From Conchocele bisecta (taxonomy: Eukaryota; Mollusca; Bivalvia; Lucinida; Thyasiridae): DNA of 64,000 bases. The notes beneath the pieces are model-generated. The model was not told the DNA's origin, did not search any database, and saw only the letters and a program-made list of their open reading frames with translations. Below, in pieces: positions 34,360 to 45,690 of the stretch (position 1 is the first letter of the stretch; each line of letters begins with the position of its first letter). The stretch spans positions 8,573,805-8,637,804 of the forward strand of contig CM055266.1 in the NCBI GenBank assembly GCA_029237695.1, in the 5' to 3' direction. Made by a program: the position numbers and the translations under genes.

Positions 34360-35165
34360 GTAATTTTTGGCCAATGCCAGATAAAACAACAATCAACAAC
34401 AATCGGAGTGTTACCTCAGGCTCTATCGTGATTTCTCTAGCTAGGATTCCTTGTTATCATTTCCCAATATGATATCGTGTGTTTTTGCAGTCAAAATATG
34501 TCTGCCTGCTTCGTCAAATCAGATGTCGGGGTATCGTTAGGTAGTCGGTCCCAGCCAATCAGATCGCCGCGTTGCTTGATTAACCTTCTTAGGCAGATAG
34601 GTTTATATTGCGGACCCAGAGTGCGGTCTTGTAAACCGCAGATCATAACACGAAGGTAATGATGTCCGGGTGTGTTCCTGGTTCCACAAACGAACGATTG
34701 ACTATCGTTTAGACATCGTTGTGGCATTGTTTCCGTTTTTATAATTAGCAACCGATGTTTCCGTTAGTTTAAACGTGTCAAAATCATTGGTTTCTACGTA
34801 AAATCAGCGAAAACGATGCGTCGAAACGAGCGACAGGCGTTTAAATAGTTGAAAGCCTGGCATTTAAACGAAACAATTGTTTCACGTAGAAACATACCAA
34901 ACGATAATCTTTTCTACATGTTTGCATATCGTTGTACGAAACGGTCGTTTTCACTTCGCTTTCGTTTGTTTCGTTTCACAACCTTCAACAATCTTCGCTG
35001 TAGTGTGGATAGGGTCAATGCTGACAAACACACTGTATTGATGAAAATCGGTGGCAGACATTGAGGTGTCTCCCAAGCTGAGGACGTGTGTAGAACCGCG
35101 CATTGTTCATCAACGCTAGTGTCCACGAGTGAAAAGAAGCCGGCAATGTAGGCTCGAATAACTTA
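34360..35165. other. Block A unique sequence shared with 56765-57568; no gene accepted
   Basis: Well conserved between blocks (about 14 mismatches in 261 bases at 34491-34751). Two minus-strand frames of 86 codons stay open in both copies, but about ten of the substitutions change the amino acid, so there is no sign of protein selection. Inverted words (TTTAAACG / GTTTCGTTTCAC) suggest an old element. Confidence 0.5.
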
Positions 35166-35717
35166 CTGTCTGTTTCACGAAGCCTGCCCAAATATTACGG
35201 CCATATAAATAATTAAAAAACAATAATTTGTTTCGATAATATTAAATTAAAGGAAAATTTAAGACTGAGCCTTCTATTCATTTCGTGAAAATTGGTCGAA
35301 TATTGATTTTATTACACAAAAATGGATTTGTCTATGGGAATTTAACATGGGGGAAATGAGGTAGAGAAGGTATGGGACGAGTCCGAAAACGAAAAAATTT
35401 GGAAATTGACTCCAAAACCTGGCTAGATAGCTTGGAAATAATCTAACTAAGTTAAATTTTGAAAATCTGTCCAGTATTTTTGAAATTCAAAAAAAAATCC
35501 CCATGTTAAATCCCCATAGACATCTTCAATCTGTGAAGATGTCTATGGGGATTTAACATGGGGAAATTGTTTTTTCGCAATAAAATCAATATTTGACCAA
35601 ATTTCACGAATAAAAAAAGAAGGCTCATTCTTAATTTTTCCTTTAATTTAATATTATAGAAAAAAAAAATTGAATTGTTTATATAGCCGTAAAATTTGGC
35701 CTTCGTGAAACAGACAG
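35166..35717. mobile_element. TA-inserted MITE M8, copy 1, absent from block B
   Basis: Ends CTGTCTGTTTCACGAAG and the inverse CTTCGTGAAACAGACAG, flanked by TA on both sides. Block B has the empty site AATAACTTAGTCATATTTGA (57562-57581). Inside are mirrored ATTAAATTAAAGGAAAATTT and a hairpin ATCCCCATAGACATCTTCA / TGAAGATGTCTATGGGGAT. Second copy: 39909-40482. It is Tc1/mariner-like by target site. Confidence 0.85.
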
Positions 35718-35739
35718 TAGTCAAATTTGAACTTTTATC

Positions 35740-35870
35740 ATCGATACCGTTGGTCTCCGAAGACCTTTGAACATTTCATGAAACGTTCATAGACATTTAA
35801 AACTGGTGAACACCAGGGGTTGACCTAGTTTTCACCAGTTTTACATGTAAGTTGGAGACCAAAACTGGTA
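35740..35870. repeat. Hairpin shared with 57595-57740
   Basis: ACCGTTGGTCTCCGAAGACC and AACTGGTGAACACC pair with TTCACCAGTTTTA and TTGGAGACC. The block B copy is the better palindrome (both arms nearly complete). The block A copy has lost part of its right arm. Confidence 0.65.
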
Positions 35871-36090
35871 ACAAACTTCCAGAAATTACTAAGTTATTCC
35901 AGCCTACATTTACGACTCTTTTCACACGTGGACACTAAGCGTTGAAGAACAAATAATGATTTCATTGCGAAAAACGATTTTCCTATGGGTATTTAACATG
36001 GGGCTAGAACAAGTAATGATTTGTAGACCGATTTTCAAAATTGAACTTTTGTTTTCTTAGTTACTTTATTTCCAAGCTATCTCGCAAGGT

Positions 36091-36411
36091 TTATCTCGAA
36101 ATAACAATTCGTTCCCTCAATTTAACAATTATTTTTCTCGAATTAACAATTCGTTCCCACGATATAACAATTCGTTCCCTCAAATTAACAATTCGTTCCC
36201 ACGATATAACAATTCGTTCCCTCAATTTAACAATTCGTTCCCTCGAAATAACAATTCGTTCCAACGATATAACAATTCGTTCCCTCAATTTAACAATTCG
36301 TTCCCTCGAATTAACAATTCGTTCCCACGATATAACAATTCGTTCCTACGAATTAACAATTCGTTCCAGTGGGAACGAATTGTTATTTCGTGGGAACGAA
36401 TTAATAAAACC
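36091..36411. mobile_element. Foldback element of 21-bp repeats, copy 3 (ends lost)
   Basis: Some 13 units in one orientation, then two in the other after 36370. No CGGAGCCCC ends. The long open frame at 36041-36463 is an artefact of the stop-free 21-base unit. Confidence 0.8.
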
Positions 36412-36479
36412 AGAATCCGCCGAAGCATTTGATGGTCTCAGAGTGTATTTATTTGAAGTTTGAATTAAGGGTTGTGGAC

Positions 36480-37310
36480 ATATAAGGTATGTAAAAGCTT
36501 TAACACAAATTTCAAAGTCATTTGACCTTGATCTTGGGCATGTGGGCCGCATGGGTGGGCTATATAATGAATGAAAATATGGATGATAATAAAGAAGTTT
36601 GAAGTAAATCGGAATAAGTGTTGTGGAGATATAAGGTATGTAAAAACTTTAACACACATTTCACAACACAAGTCATTTTACCTTGACCTTGGGCATGTGG
36701 ACCACATGGGCAGGCTATAGAATGAAAATATGGATGATGAATAAGAAGTATTGGGTGTTGGAAGTAAATCGGAGTAAGTGTTGTGCAGATAAAAGGTACG
36801 TAAAAATGTTAACACAAAGTTCAAGGTCATTTGACCTTGCCATTGGGCATATGGACCACATGGGCAGGCTATGGAATGAAAATATGGATGATGAAAAGGA
36901 ATTAATGGAAGTTGGAAGTAAATTGGAGTAACAATTGTTGAGATATAATAATAAGGTATGTAAAAACGAAAACGCAGATTTTATAATAACACAAACTTCT
37001 AAGTCATTTGGCCTTGACATTGGGGCACAGTGGCCGCATGAGTGGGACATAGAATGAATATATGGATGATGCCCAATAAGCATACGAAGTTTCAAGCAAA
37101 TCTGACTTACGGTTACAGAGATAGTATGTGAAAATTTTTACGCAAATTGGACAGAAACTTTAACGTAAACTGCTAAGTCCTTTGACCTTGACCTAGGGGC
37201 ACAGGGGCTGCATGAAGGTGACCAATAAGCGTACAAAGTTTCAAGTCAATGTGACTTCGGACTACAGATATATAAGGTATTTAAAAACTTTAACGCAGAT
37301 TCCGGACGGA
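36480..37310. repeat. CAAGGTCAAGGTCA-family tandem array, ~5 units
   Basis: Units of about 160-170 bases with ATATAAGGTATGTAAAAACT, TCATTTGACCTTGACCTTGG, GCATGTGGACCACATGGGCA and GAATGAAAATATGGATGATG. It ends in a GGACGGACGGAC tract (37300-37385). The sequence downstream of the tract is shared with other such arrays. Confidence 0.85.
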
Positions 37311-37443
37311 CGGACGGACGGACGGACTCCGGACTGACTGGGACTGACTGACGCACGGACGGACGCACACACGGACGCGCGGACACCCGGACGTCATTGT
37401 GATCACTATGTTTCGGTTTCCGCAAGCGGGCTCGACAAAAATC

Positions 37444-37775
37444 CACGATATAACAATTCGTTCCCTCAAATTAAACAATTCGTTCCCTCGAATTAACAAT
37501 TCGTTCCCACGATTTAACAATTCGTTCCAATTCGTTCCCTCTAATTAACAATTCGTTCCCACGATATAACAATTCGTTCCCACGAAATAACAATTCGTTC
37601 CCGTGGGAACGAATTGTTATTTCGTGGGATAGAATTGTTAATTCGAAGGAACGAATTGTTATATCGTGAGAACGAATAGTTAATTCGAGGGAACGAATTG
37701 TTAAATTGAGGGAACGAATTGTTATTTCGTGGGAACGAATTAATAAAATAATCCATGTCCCCTGCGTGGTCCGTA
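37444..37775. mobile_element. Foldback element of 21-bp repeats, copy 4
   Basis: The right end AATCCATGTCCCCTGCGTGG then TCCGTA is present. The left end is replaced by the repeat array. Orientation switches at 37603. Confidence 0.8.
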
Positions 37776-37917
37776 GTTACAGAACGCAGTCGGATAATGC
37801 ACCCAAATTTCTCCGTGTGTTCACGATATCCTTCACTATGCCACGGTAGCTATATATAGCAGCTGATACTGTCATTATTTCTAGTGTATGGTTAAGTCAC
37901 TCATATGTAATTTAAGT

Positions 37918-38090
37918 AGCATATCGTCACACGTGAGAGCCCACTATTGTCATACACCGAAAATACACATGGAATACATTATAAAACAGTTTAAAACATG
38001 CATCAGTCAGTAAAATAAATAAGTGACGCCATGTCTACACACGGATATGTGTTGCGGATATCACATGCACCTTTTGACGATAAAGTGATT
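37918..38090. other. Harbinger empty site (block B counterpart of 594-700 + 2490-2520)
   Basis: GTCACACGTGAGAGCCCACT, GTCATACACCG, ATACATTA, AAATAAGT and then GGATATGTGTTGCGGATATC match the two flanks of the Harbinger element, in order, without the 1.8-kb element between them. Confidence 0.7.
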
Positions 38091-38271
38091 GTGTAGTCGA
38101 CGCCTGTCCCAGTTTACACCGAAAATGGTTTAAGCAGTCATATATAAGGTAGGTGTACTTTTCTGAAGGTCCCTTGCAACGTTAATTAAATGGGTGTCTA
38201 AAACGCAATAACTACCAAATAGCGTCTCCATTGTACGAGGGGTGTTCACAAAGTATGAAAATAACGGGGAA

Positions 38272-38439
38272 AAATTGTCATTTCGTGTTAACGAATTGTT
38301 AATTCGAGGGAACGAATTGTTATATCGTGGGAACGAATTGTTAATTCGAGGGAAAGAATTGTTAAATTGAGGGAACGAATTTTTATTTCGTGGAAACGAA
38401 TTAATAACACAAAATCCATGTCCACTGCGGGGCTCCGTA
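38272..38439. mobile_element. Foldback element of 21-bp repeats, copy 5 (right half only)
   Basis: Seven units in a single orientation ending AAAATCCATGTCCACTGCGG then GGCTCCGTA. The left arm is absent. Confidence 0.8.
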
Positions 38440-38496
38440 CATATCAAATAGTGACATCGATTTTAGTAATGTGTTATCTGCCTTAGCTAGTTAGTA

Positions 38497-38868
38497 CAGT
38501 GCAACCTCTCTACAACAGCCACCCATGGGAAGAGGCAAAAGTGGCTGTTATAGAGAGGTGGCTGTTGTAGGGAGGTTAATGCTGAATACAATTTTATCGT
38601 CTGATGTTTATTTATTTTCTTCAATAATTCTCAATAAAAACATGTTTTGACAGCATTTTAGAATCATTTCCAATGGAAATGATTCTAAAATGCTGTCAAA
38701 ACATGTTTTTATTGAGAAAGAATGCAAAATCAACATCAAACGACAATGTTCATGCTCAGCAGTGTAAGGGTTAGATATAGAGGAAATCATCCATTTGGGA
38801 TATAAAATAGCGGCTGTTACAGAGAGGTGGCTGTTGTAGAGAGGTGGCCGTTTGGGGAGGTTCGACTG
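38497..38868. mobile_element. TA-flanked MITE with nested perfect 44-bp-arm hairpin
   Basis: Ends CAGTGCAACCTCTCTACAAC and the inverse GGGAGGTTCGACTG, with TA at 38495-38496 and 38869-38870. Extra GTGGCTGTTGTAGAGAGG units occur inside each end. The nested hairpin 38628-38718 has exact 44-base arms around AAT and is the same type as 22151-22218. Confidence 0.85.
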
Positions 38869-38869
38869 T

Positions 38870-39396
38870 ACATATAAGCATGATAAGTCGACTTAACATG
38901 CTCGGTGGTGAATTTCTGCTATAATTGATGAACGTGTTTGATATATCTAGCTCGTTTATATGCTCGCCTGGACATCAGTCTGTTGGCATTATAATTGTCA
39001 CCGGTATTATATCCTTCGTACGTTTAACTACACAACCGCCTGCGTTATTTATTGCCCAGATATCAACGTTTTGAGACGGACACTGTGTTATATGAATGAA
39101 AATTGTTCCCAATTTATGTTCTTATGATCATATTGAATTATGTTTACAATTAATACTATAGATGTATGTCTACTTGAATAGTTTGTATTCAACAATAGTT
39201 TAATACATGCGCAGTATTGGCACACTTCGACCCATGCCAGACTTGATTTACTTCCCTAACTTGGAGACCGCTCACGGATGGAATGAGTTACGTGATCACC
39301 AGTAAAACTCGAAATGCCAGTAAATGAAGGATTCCTTGGTTAGTGGACCAATACCAATCAATACCAATCAATACCAATCAATACCAATCAATATCC
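38870..39396. other. No gene; (ACCAATCAAT)n at 39349-39392
   Basis: Unremarkable AT-rich sequence. GCCCAGATATCAACGTTTTG at 39055 recurs at 40637 and loosely at 41337. A 10-base tandem repeat, about four units, precedes the foldback element at 39397. Confidence 0.5.
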
Positions 39397-39832
39397 TACG
39401 GAGCCCCTCACGGGACATATTTTTTTTTTATTAATTCGTTTCCACGAAATAACAACAATTCGTTCCCTCAATTTAACAATTCGTTCCCTCGAATTAACAA
39501 TTCGTTCCCACGATATAACAAGTCGTTCCCTCGAATTAATAATTGTTTCCTACGAAATTACAATTCTTTCCTCAATTTAATAATTCGTTCCCTCGAATTA
39601 ACAATTCGTTCCCACGCTATAACAATTCATTCCCACGAATTAACAATTCGTTCCCGTGGGATCTAATTGTTATTTCGTGGGAACGAATTGTTAAATTGAG
39701 GGAACGAATATTTAAATCGTGGAAACGAATTGTTAAATTAATGGAACGAATTGATATTTCGTGGGAACGAATTGTTATTTCGTGGGAACGAATTAATAAA
39801 CAAAAATTCTACGTCCACTGCGGAGCTCCGTA
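39397..39832. mobile_element. Foldback element of 21-bp repeats, copy 6 (complete)
   Basis: Left end TACGGAGCCCCTCACGGGAC and right end GTCCACTGCGGAGCTCCGTA are both present. The arms hold about ten and seven units and meet near 39655. Confidence 0.9.
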
Positions 39833-39908
39833 ATATCCCGTAGTCTCCCGATTCTGATTAGTGCGTAAATATGATAAAAATACGTGAGCATTGGCTTACC
39901 CAATCTAT

Positions 39909-40482
39909 AGTCTGTTTCACGAAAGCTGTCCAAATTTTACGGCCATATAAACAATTCAAAAACCATATTTTGTTCGATAATATTAAATTAAAGGAAAATT
40001 TCAGAATGAGACTTCTTTTTATTTTGTGAAATTTGGTCAAATATTTATTTTATTACGAAAACAAAATTTCCCCATGTTAAATCCCCATAAACATCTTCAC
40101 AGTGAAGATGTCTATGGGGATTTACATGTAACATGGGGAAATTATTTTGAATTTTAGAAATATTGGACCGATTTTTAAAATTTAACTTTTGTTTTCTTAG
40201 TTAGATCATATCCAAGCTATCTAGTCAGGTTTCGGAGTCAATTTCCAAAATTTTTCGTTTTTTGACTCCTCCCACACTTCCTTACCACTTTTTCCCCCAT
40301 GTTAAATTCCCATAGACAAATCAATTTTTCGTACTAAAATCAATATTTGACCGAATTTCACGAAATAAAAAGAAGGATCATTCTTAAATTTTCCTTTAAT
40401 TTAATATTATCGAAAATAATATTGTTTTTGAATTGTCTATATAGCCGTGAAATTTGGGCAGCTTTCGCGAAACAGACTATAG
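39909..40482. mobile_element. MITE M8, copy 2
   Basis: TAGTCTGTTTCACGAAAGCT start and the inverse AGCTTTCGCGAAACAGACTA end, flanked by TA. The inner TTCACAGTGAAGATGTCTAT hairpin and the ATTAAATTAAAGGAAAATTT mirrored pair are as in copy 1. Confidence 0.85.
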
Positions 40483-40856
40483 ATGTTCAGAAAAGTTGGC
40501 ATCTGAGCAGGATTAACGCATGCGGTCGTGTATGTTCATGTGTTCAACGTCGTAAATCACTTTCCTTGTCGGCTCCTATCCTCTTCCACGGTTTTCAGCC
40601 GATATTTGGTCATACACAATCGCCTGCGTTCATATTGCCCAGATTATCAACGTTTCACAACAGCTATTGACAATACCAACTCGTAATCACTCCATTGGAT
40701 TGTCTGAGCCTGAGTTGTAGTAAAGCTCAGACTCAGCCAAACAAGCTGGTTGATTTCAAGCACAATATTCAAGTATTCTCCGATAAATAAATTGACACAT
40801 ATGGCACGATTGTGTATTACGCATAAAAGTTTCAGTATTTATTGCATATATATTTC

Positions 40857-41187
40857 AAGGTTCATGATCACGTGGTTACAACAACAACAATGTAGCCAAC
40901 TCCAAAGTAAGTATTATTTGATATTTTACTTAATATGAAACGGATTTTGATGAAATATGGCGCAGCAAACGCGTCTTCATGAGCTGCATTTGGTCGTCCA
41001 GGGAGTTCGGCACAGACTTATGTCGTTTTTGCGAAGAATCTATATTTCTGTGTCGGTGCAGCTTAAAGACGCGTTTGATGCGCCATATTTCATCAAAATC
41101 CGTTACGTAATAAGGACACTATAAAATAATACGTACTTTTAATCGGTACTTGTTGTTGTTGTTAGTACCACGTGATCATACACCTTG
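40857..41187. mobile_element. MITE M5, copy 2
   Basis: CAAGGTTCATGATCACGTGG then TTACAACAACAACAA, ending TTGTTGTTAGTACCACGTG then ATCATACACCTTG. The inner TTTGATGAAATATGGCGCAG / CTGC.GCGCCATATTTCATC pair is mirrored. Confidence 0.8.
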
Positions 41188-41224
41188 TATTTGCTTTACC
41201 ATATCTTGTTCGATTATGTTATGA

Positions 41225-41446
41225 AATCACGGAGTATGACGTACGTGTACTGAATATACAATCGGCTCGGTTCGCACCCGGAAGAAAATATATTTCAGAT
41301 TAATTACCATACCCAACAGCCTGCGTTAATCTTGCTCAGATTGCTAACGTTTGTTAACATTTAATAGTTATGCCAACTCATAATCAAGCAGTTTGATTGT
41401 CTGAGCCTGAGCTGTAGCTCAGGCTCAGACAATCAAACTGCTTGAT
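41225..41446 (+). promoter_or_regulatory. Upstream region of kringle gene copy 2: conserved patch and perfect palindrome
   Basis: 41225-41298 carries the same ATCACGGAGTATGACGTACG ... GCACCCGGAAGAAAATAT patch as 3985-4055. 41383-41446 is an exact palindrome (ATCAAGCAGTTTGATTGTCT + GAGCCTGAGCT, GT, then inverse) that ends about 120 bases before the start codon. A decayed version lies at 40687-40755. Copy 1 has no such palindrome. Confidence 0.45.
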
Positions 41447-41567
41447 TTCGAGGAAAATATTCAAATATCTTGAAATAAAGTATTTGATACAAATTGGCAA
41501 GATTAAGGCAGTGGTAGTTAATATTTGTCCTTTCGTGTACCAGATATCCATACACCTACTTGGGATA

Positions 41568-41667
41568 ATGGCGACGGGAATACCTATAACGCTATACTGC
41601 ACCGTCGGCGGCTTTCTACTGACCACACCTTTATTGAGTGGTCAACCAGTTTCGTCGACAGATGGCC
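41568..41667 (+). CDS. Kringle membrane protein copy 2, exon 1 (signal peptide)
   Basis: Encodes 33 residues (MATGIPITLYCTVGGFLLTT ... SSTDG) with a hydrophobic core at residues 5-19. The start is chosen by alignment with copy 1, although the frame is open further upstream to 41442. It ends GATGGCC with donor GTAAGTACATG, as in copy 1, phase 1. The conserved pieces are IPITLY, TVGGFLL and the SG.PVS.TDG end. The intron that follows retains GAATGTTGG and rough satellite units, as in block A. Confidence 0.8.
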
Positions 41668-41699
41668 GTAAGTACATGTACATGTATACGTGAATGTTG

Positions 41700-41892
41700 G
41701 GAAATAGAATTACTAACATCAATAAATCGATTTTTTGTTATCAATAAATACTGAATAAATAGTAAAACCGCGCTTCATAATTTATTGATATCAATATTTC
41801 GATTTTTTATATCAATAAACTGAATAAAATAATAAAACCGTGCTATTTATTCAGTAATTAGTGATACATAGTAAACATATTTGTATCATATA
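41700..41892. repeat. Unexpanded satellite units in intron 1 of copy 2
   Basis: Two to three rough units (ATCAATAAATACTGAATAAA, ACCGCGCTTCATAATTTATT, GATATCAATA) are in the position that holds about 37 units in block A. Confidence 0.75.
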
Positions 41893-42318
41893 CAGTGAAG
41901 CCTTTCCAAACCGGACACCAAGCAAATGAGTATCTTGGTCATTTATCTCAGGTGATCATGTTTGTTCGTGTTCGCATAGCACACGGCTATGGCTCAGACT
42001 GATCAAATGCCTGATTTACAGTGAAACCTCTCCAAGCCGGACACCCTGGGGACTCCCAGATGCCGTCAGGATGGCCATAAATGGCTGTGAAACATTAAAC
42101 TGTTCACCCAGTTAGCATATAACCACAAGAGATACCACTTTTTCAGCTAACCCTGGTACAGTGAAACCCCTCTAAACCGGACATTCTGAGCTATACATGT
42201 AGTTGTGTACTATGTGATCACGAACATACATTATCACCTGCGATAAATGACCAAGAAACTCATCAAAATAAGATCACAAGTGTTTTCTTGGCGTCCGGTT
42301 TAAGAGAGGTTCTACTGT
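41893..42318. mobile_element. Tigger-like TA-flanked MITE cluster
   Basis: CAGTGAAGCCTTTCCAAACC start and GTCCGGTTTAAGAGAGGTTC then TACTG end, with TA at both outer sides. Two further start-type repeats lie inside, at 42018 and 42158, so it is a nested or tandem arrangement. 42320-42897 shows no gene. Confidence 0.7.
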
Positions 42319-43305
42319 ATAAGGAATCCATTATGTCAATAACAGGGTCGAAATTCACATTCGAGGTCACAGGTATATGCAATATCACAGTAAAACAGCT
42401 GAACTTACAGGCCAGAGTCAGCGAAACTGCCAATTTTTTACTGGACATTCGGTCTGGTAAACTTGAAAGCTTTACCGGACCGAACAAAGATTTACCAGAT
42501 CGACTTTTTTACAAAAAATAAAATTTATTTTGTGTGATGTTTAAGAGATTTTTAGCTTTTTAAGTATATCAGTCATCAGTCATATAAGAAAAGCTAGCTA
42601 GCACAAGAAGCGCATACCAAAGGAAGATGATTTCATTGAAGCTTAGAATAGAAAAGTAGTTTTATAGTCGGACAGTCGATCCGGCGACTGCCCGGTTTAC
42701 CGTCGGACCGGTGGCAATTGTAACGGACATGTCCGACGGACTGACTACTTTCGAGGAGACTGACGGGCCATGCCAAAAAATGATAGCCAAGTGTAATCAA
42801 CATGTTCACTGGCACAGGCTGTGTTCTAACATGTTTAATTCATTCCCGATCAAGATAGACCTTTCAAGGCAGAGGGTTCAAATCAAAATGTGACCTGTAG
42901 CCTAGTAGCGGGAGGCCGATTTTTGGCCTAACCCAAAATGCTCTGGTATAGTTTTTGTTATTGTTGATTATTCAACAGTGGGCATTTGGTGAATCAAATC
43001 CACTGCGATGTGGATTCTCACCCTTGCGAAAAAATTTTGGCGGCCATCCAAAATAGCTTTTGTCAATATCTCGATCTGGGGGACTCGTAGAGTCATAATT
43101 TTGGTGTCTATACCTAGGTTTTCAGGGTCAGTGAACATGATAAGAACATCAATAATAACATTGGGTGATGTAGTTAAGTCAGCCATCTTGAATTTCAAAA
43201 TGGCCGCCATCCAAAATTTCTTTTGTTAAAATCTCGGTCTGGGGGACTCATAGAGCAGGGTTCAATCTATGTGCTCTGGGTGGTACCATGGCCGGCAACG
43301 GGGAC

Positions 43306-44892
43306 AGTACAAGATTACCTGGATCTGTTCCGAGGGCACATCCACACTCGCTTGAAGATCAGTGATGTCTACCTCGTTTTCGATCGGTATGTATAATACA
43401 GAGGCATAATTGTATACGGGCACAATATATTCACTCCTGGGAGTCGCTGGATACCACACCCAGGAATAAGATATTGCGCCGAGCAGTTAATTTGTGTCAC
43501 ATACATGGCCAGTAAATACACCTATTACAGTTATCAGTATTCACAAATACCCAGCATCTTGGTCTATAACACTTATTTAACTACACTGCCAAATGAAAAC
43601 AGTACAGTGATGCATATTTATTTTGAATGCCAGCATCTAATATGAGTACATGTATGTTAATTTAATCATGCTAGCTGTGTTCAGGAATTTGAGTGGAGTA
43701 ACATAGACTTTGTCGTCCTGTTTTTCTGATCTTATGATTAGTCCGCCATATACATGTATATCCAGGTATAGAGAAGGCAGTACCAAGGAATCAACCATAA
43801 TCGGAAGGGACAAAGGGGCTAGCAGGGTCTACGCATTGCGCACTAGTTCTCGTCTGCCCGCACAGAAAGTGATATTGACTGTCACTACCAACAAATCCCA
43901 ACTAATTGATCTCATCTGTGAAGATCTCATAGCACACAAGGATGACTTCACACTACATAAGTTAGTTGTAACCAGCAGCGACCCAGTGCCAGTCGAGATA
44001 AGCAATGGACTAGTTATCAAACGAAACGATATGATCACTACACACGAAGAAGCTGATACCATTGTAGTACAACAAGTGTCAAGTGTGGGGCCAAAGCAGC
44101 TGTAGTAATTGCTGATGATACTGACATATTTGTATTGTTGTTACATTTCTGCTACAAAGGTGACCTTCCATGTCAAGTAAATATGGTTTCTCCGTCGCAC
44201 GGTCGAGCAGTTATTGGCATTAATGAAACAGTGGAAAAGCACAGAAACATTATTCCAGATCTATTAGCTGCTCATGGTCTCACTGGATGTGACACCGTGG
44301 CGTCGTAATATGTGATTGGCAAAGGCATGGCTCTGAAAGTCTGAAAATCCAGGTCGTATTCACTTAGCTGCATTGGTGACACTGATATACCTCTATCAGA
44401 CGCAATAGCTCATGCCACGCCATTTATGTTGGCCTGCTATGGTCAGACTCGATGTAAATCCCTGACGGAAGCCCGACACAAAGTATGGACTTCAAAAGTA
44501 ATCCGGAGTGTCGCGTGTGCACCAAAACTTGCCTCTCTACCCCCAACAGAGAGAATGTTGTCAGAGCCCACATGCAAGTTGCAGTATGGAGCAGTCCCTT
44601 AGAGCAGCCAGATCCACCAGCTTTAGATCCAGCTGTATATGGATGGTCCAGAGAAACAACACACAACTCACTCACCCCTACCACTATCCCAGATGGTAGC
44701 CCATAAGCACATGTGGAGCTGTTGAAGCTGATAAACTGCTCTTGTGCCAGTCACATGCCATGCAAAACTCAAAAATGTGGATGCCAAAATTCGAACTTGT
44801 CGTGCACTGTTTTCTGTGCTTGCCAAGGGGGACATATGTGTTTAAATGAGAGAACAAAACAGGTCCAAGATGCAGATGATGATGAGGACTGA
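43306..44892 (+). pseudogene. CXC-family protein pseudogene, C-terminal half with retained intron
   Basis: Exon 43306-43386 reads DYLDLFRGHIHTRLKISDVY then LVFDR. Intron 43387-43765 (GTATGT...TCCAG) restores FDRYREGSTKEST. Exon 43766 onward reads RVYALRTSSRLPAQKVIL, then THEEADTIVVQQ, a frameshift near 44090, VVIADDTDIFVLLLHF, AAHGLTGCDTVAS, stops near 44307 and 44341, LPPT, PDPPALDPAVYGW, LTPTTIP, a stop, ELLKLINCSCASHMPCKTQK then CGCQNSNLSC, FCACQGGHMC, and TGA at 44890. EEAD and DDTD acidic motifs resemble a PIN/FEN-like nuclease fold (inference). The last part is a CXC cysteine cluster. Family recognition is from memory; the gene is dead. Confidence 0.75.
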
Positions 44893-45079
44893 CTAACTAT
44901 TAAGTACATTAAGTTCATTAAGTTCTAAGTTGAACGAGTTGATACTGTGGTTATTTCCACCATCATGAGTCGTTTTTTTCGGATATCCCATTGTGTCTTG
45001 TATGTTATAGTTAGCCATCTGTATACGTTCCAATATAACTGAACATACAATGTTCTACATTAGTGATTATTAGTCATAT

Positions 45080-45690
45080 ATAATGTGCATTGTGTAATAA
45101 TATTGTACCATTGAGATGTATTGCTTAGTTACTAGTCATACGTGTGTGTAATAATCAGCCACCATTGAGATGGATTGAGTGATTTCTAGTCCTATATTAT
45201 ATATGTGCATTGTGTAATAATCAGCCACCTTTTAGATGTATCGAGTGATTAATAGTCATATATATGTATGCATTGCCCAATAATGAGCCACCATTGAGAA
45301 GTATTGAGTGATTTCTGGTCATATATATGTGTGTTGTGTAATAATCAGCCACCATTGATATGTATTGAGTGATTTCTGGTCATATTTATGTGCATTGTGT
45401 AATAATCAGCCACCATTGATATGTATCGAGTGATTTCTGGTCTCATATATGTGTGTTGTTTAATAATCAGCCACCATTGATATGTATTGAGTGATTTCTG
45501 GTCATATATATGTGCATTGTGTAATAATCAGCCACCATTGATATGTAGTGAGAGATTTCTGGTCATATATATGTGTGTTGTATAATAATCAGCCACCATT
45601 GATATGTATTGAGTGATTTCTAGTCATATAGTTTGTGCATTGTATAATAATCAGCCACTATTAAGATGTATTGAATGGTTACTAGTCAAT
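45080..45690. repeat. Tandem array, ~61-bp unit, about ten copies
   Basis: Unit: ATAATCAGCCACCATTGATA, TGTATTGAGTGATTTCTGGT, CATATATATGTGCATTGTGT. It lies between the pseudogene and the right inverted repeat of element Y, so it is internal to Y. The stretch 44893-45080 is AT-rich and degrades into the array. Confidence 0.9.

Larger units (their letters stand above)
594..35900 (+). repeat. Segmental duplication block A
   Basis: Block A is collinear with block B (37918-57770). Anchors seen by eye: 594-670 with 37920-38000; upstream region 3985-4055 with 41225-41298; each exon of the kringle gene with its counterpart; 24868-25000 with 52611-52730; 25240-25720 with 53607-54090; 26085-26510 with 54165-55470; 29560-30180 with 55540-56100; 31330-31870 with 56140-56765; 34355-35165 with 56765-57568; 35720-35900 with 57568-57765. 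Gaps in the collinearity are mobile elements or rearrangements. Over 34491-34751 I count about 14 mismatches in 261 bases. The outer boundaries are approximate. Confidence 0.8.

Noticed and set aside
34491..34751. 86-codon minus-strand frame conserved in both blocks (also 56893-57153)
   Set aside because: Of about 14 base differences between blocks, around ten change the amino acid. Openness is inherited by duplication, with no sign of selection.
36041..36463. 140-codon frame with ITIRSLNLTIRS-type repeats, and its opposite-strand twin
   Set aside because: It is the 21-base unit of the foldback element, stop-free on both strands by unit length. It does not have coding character.
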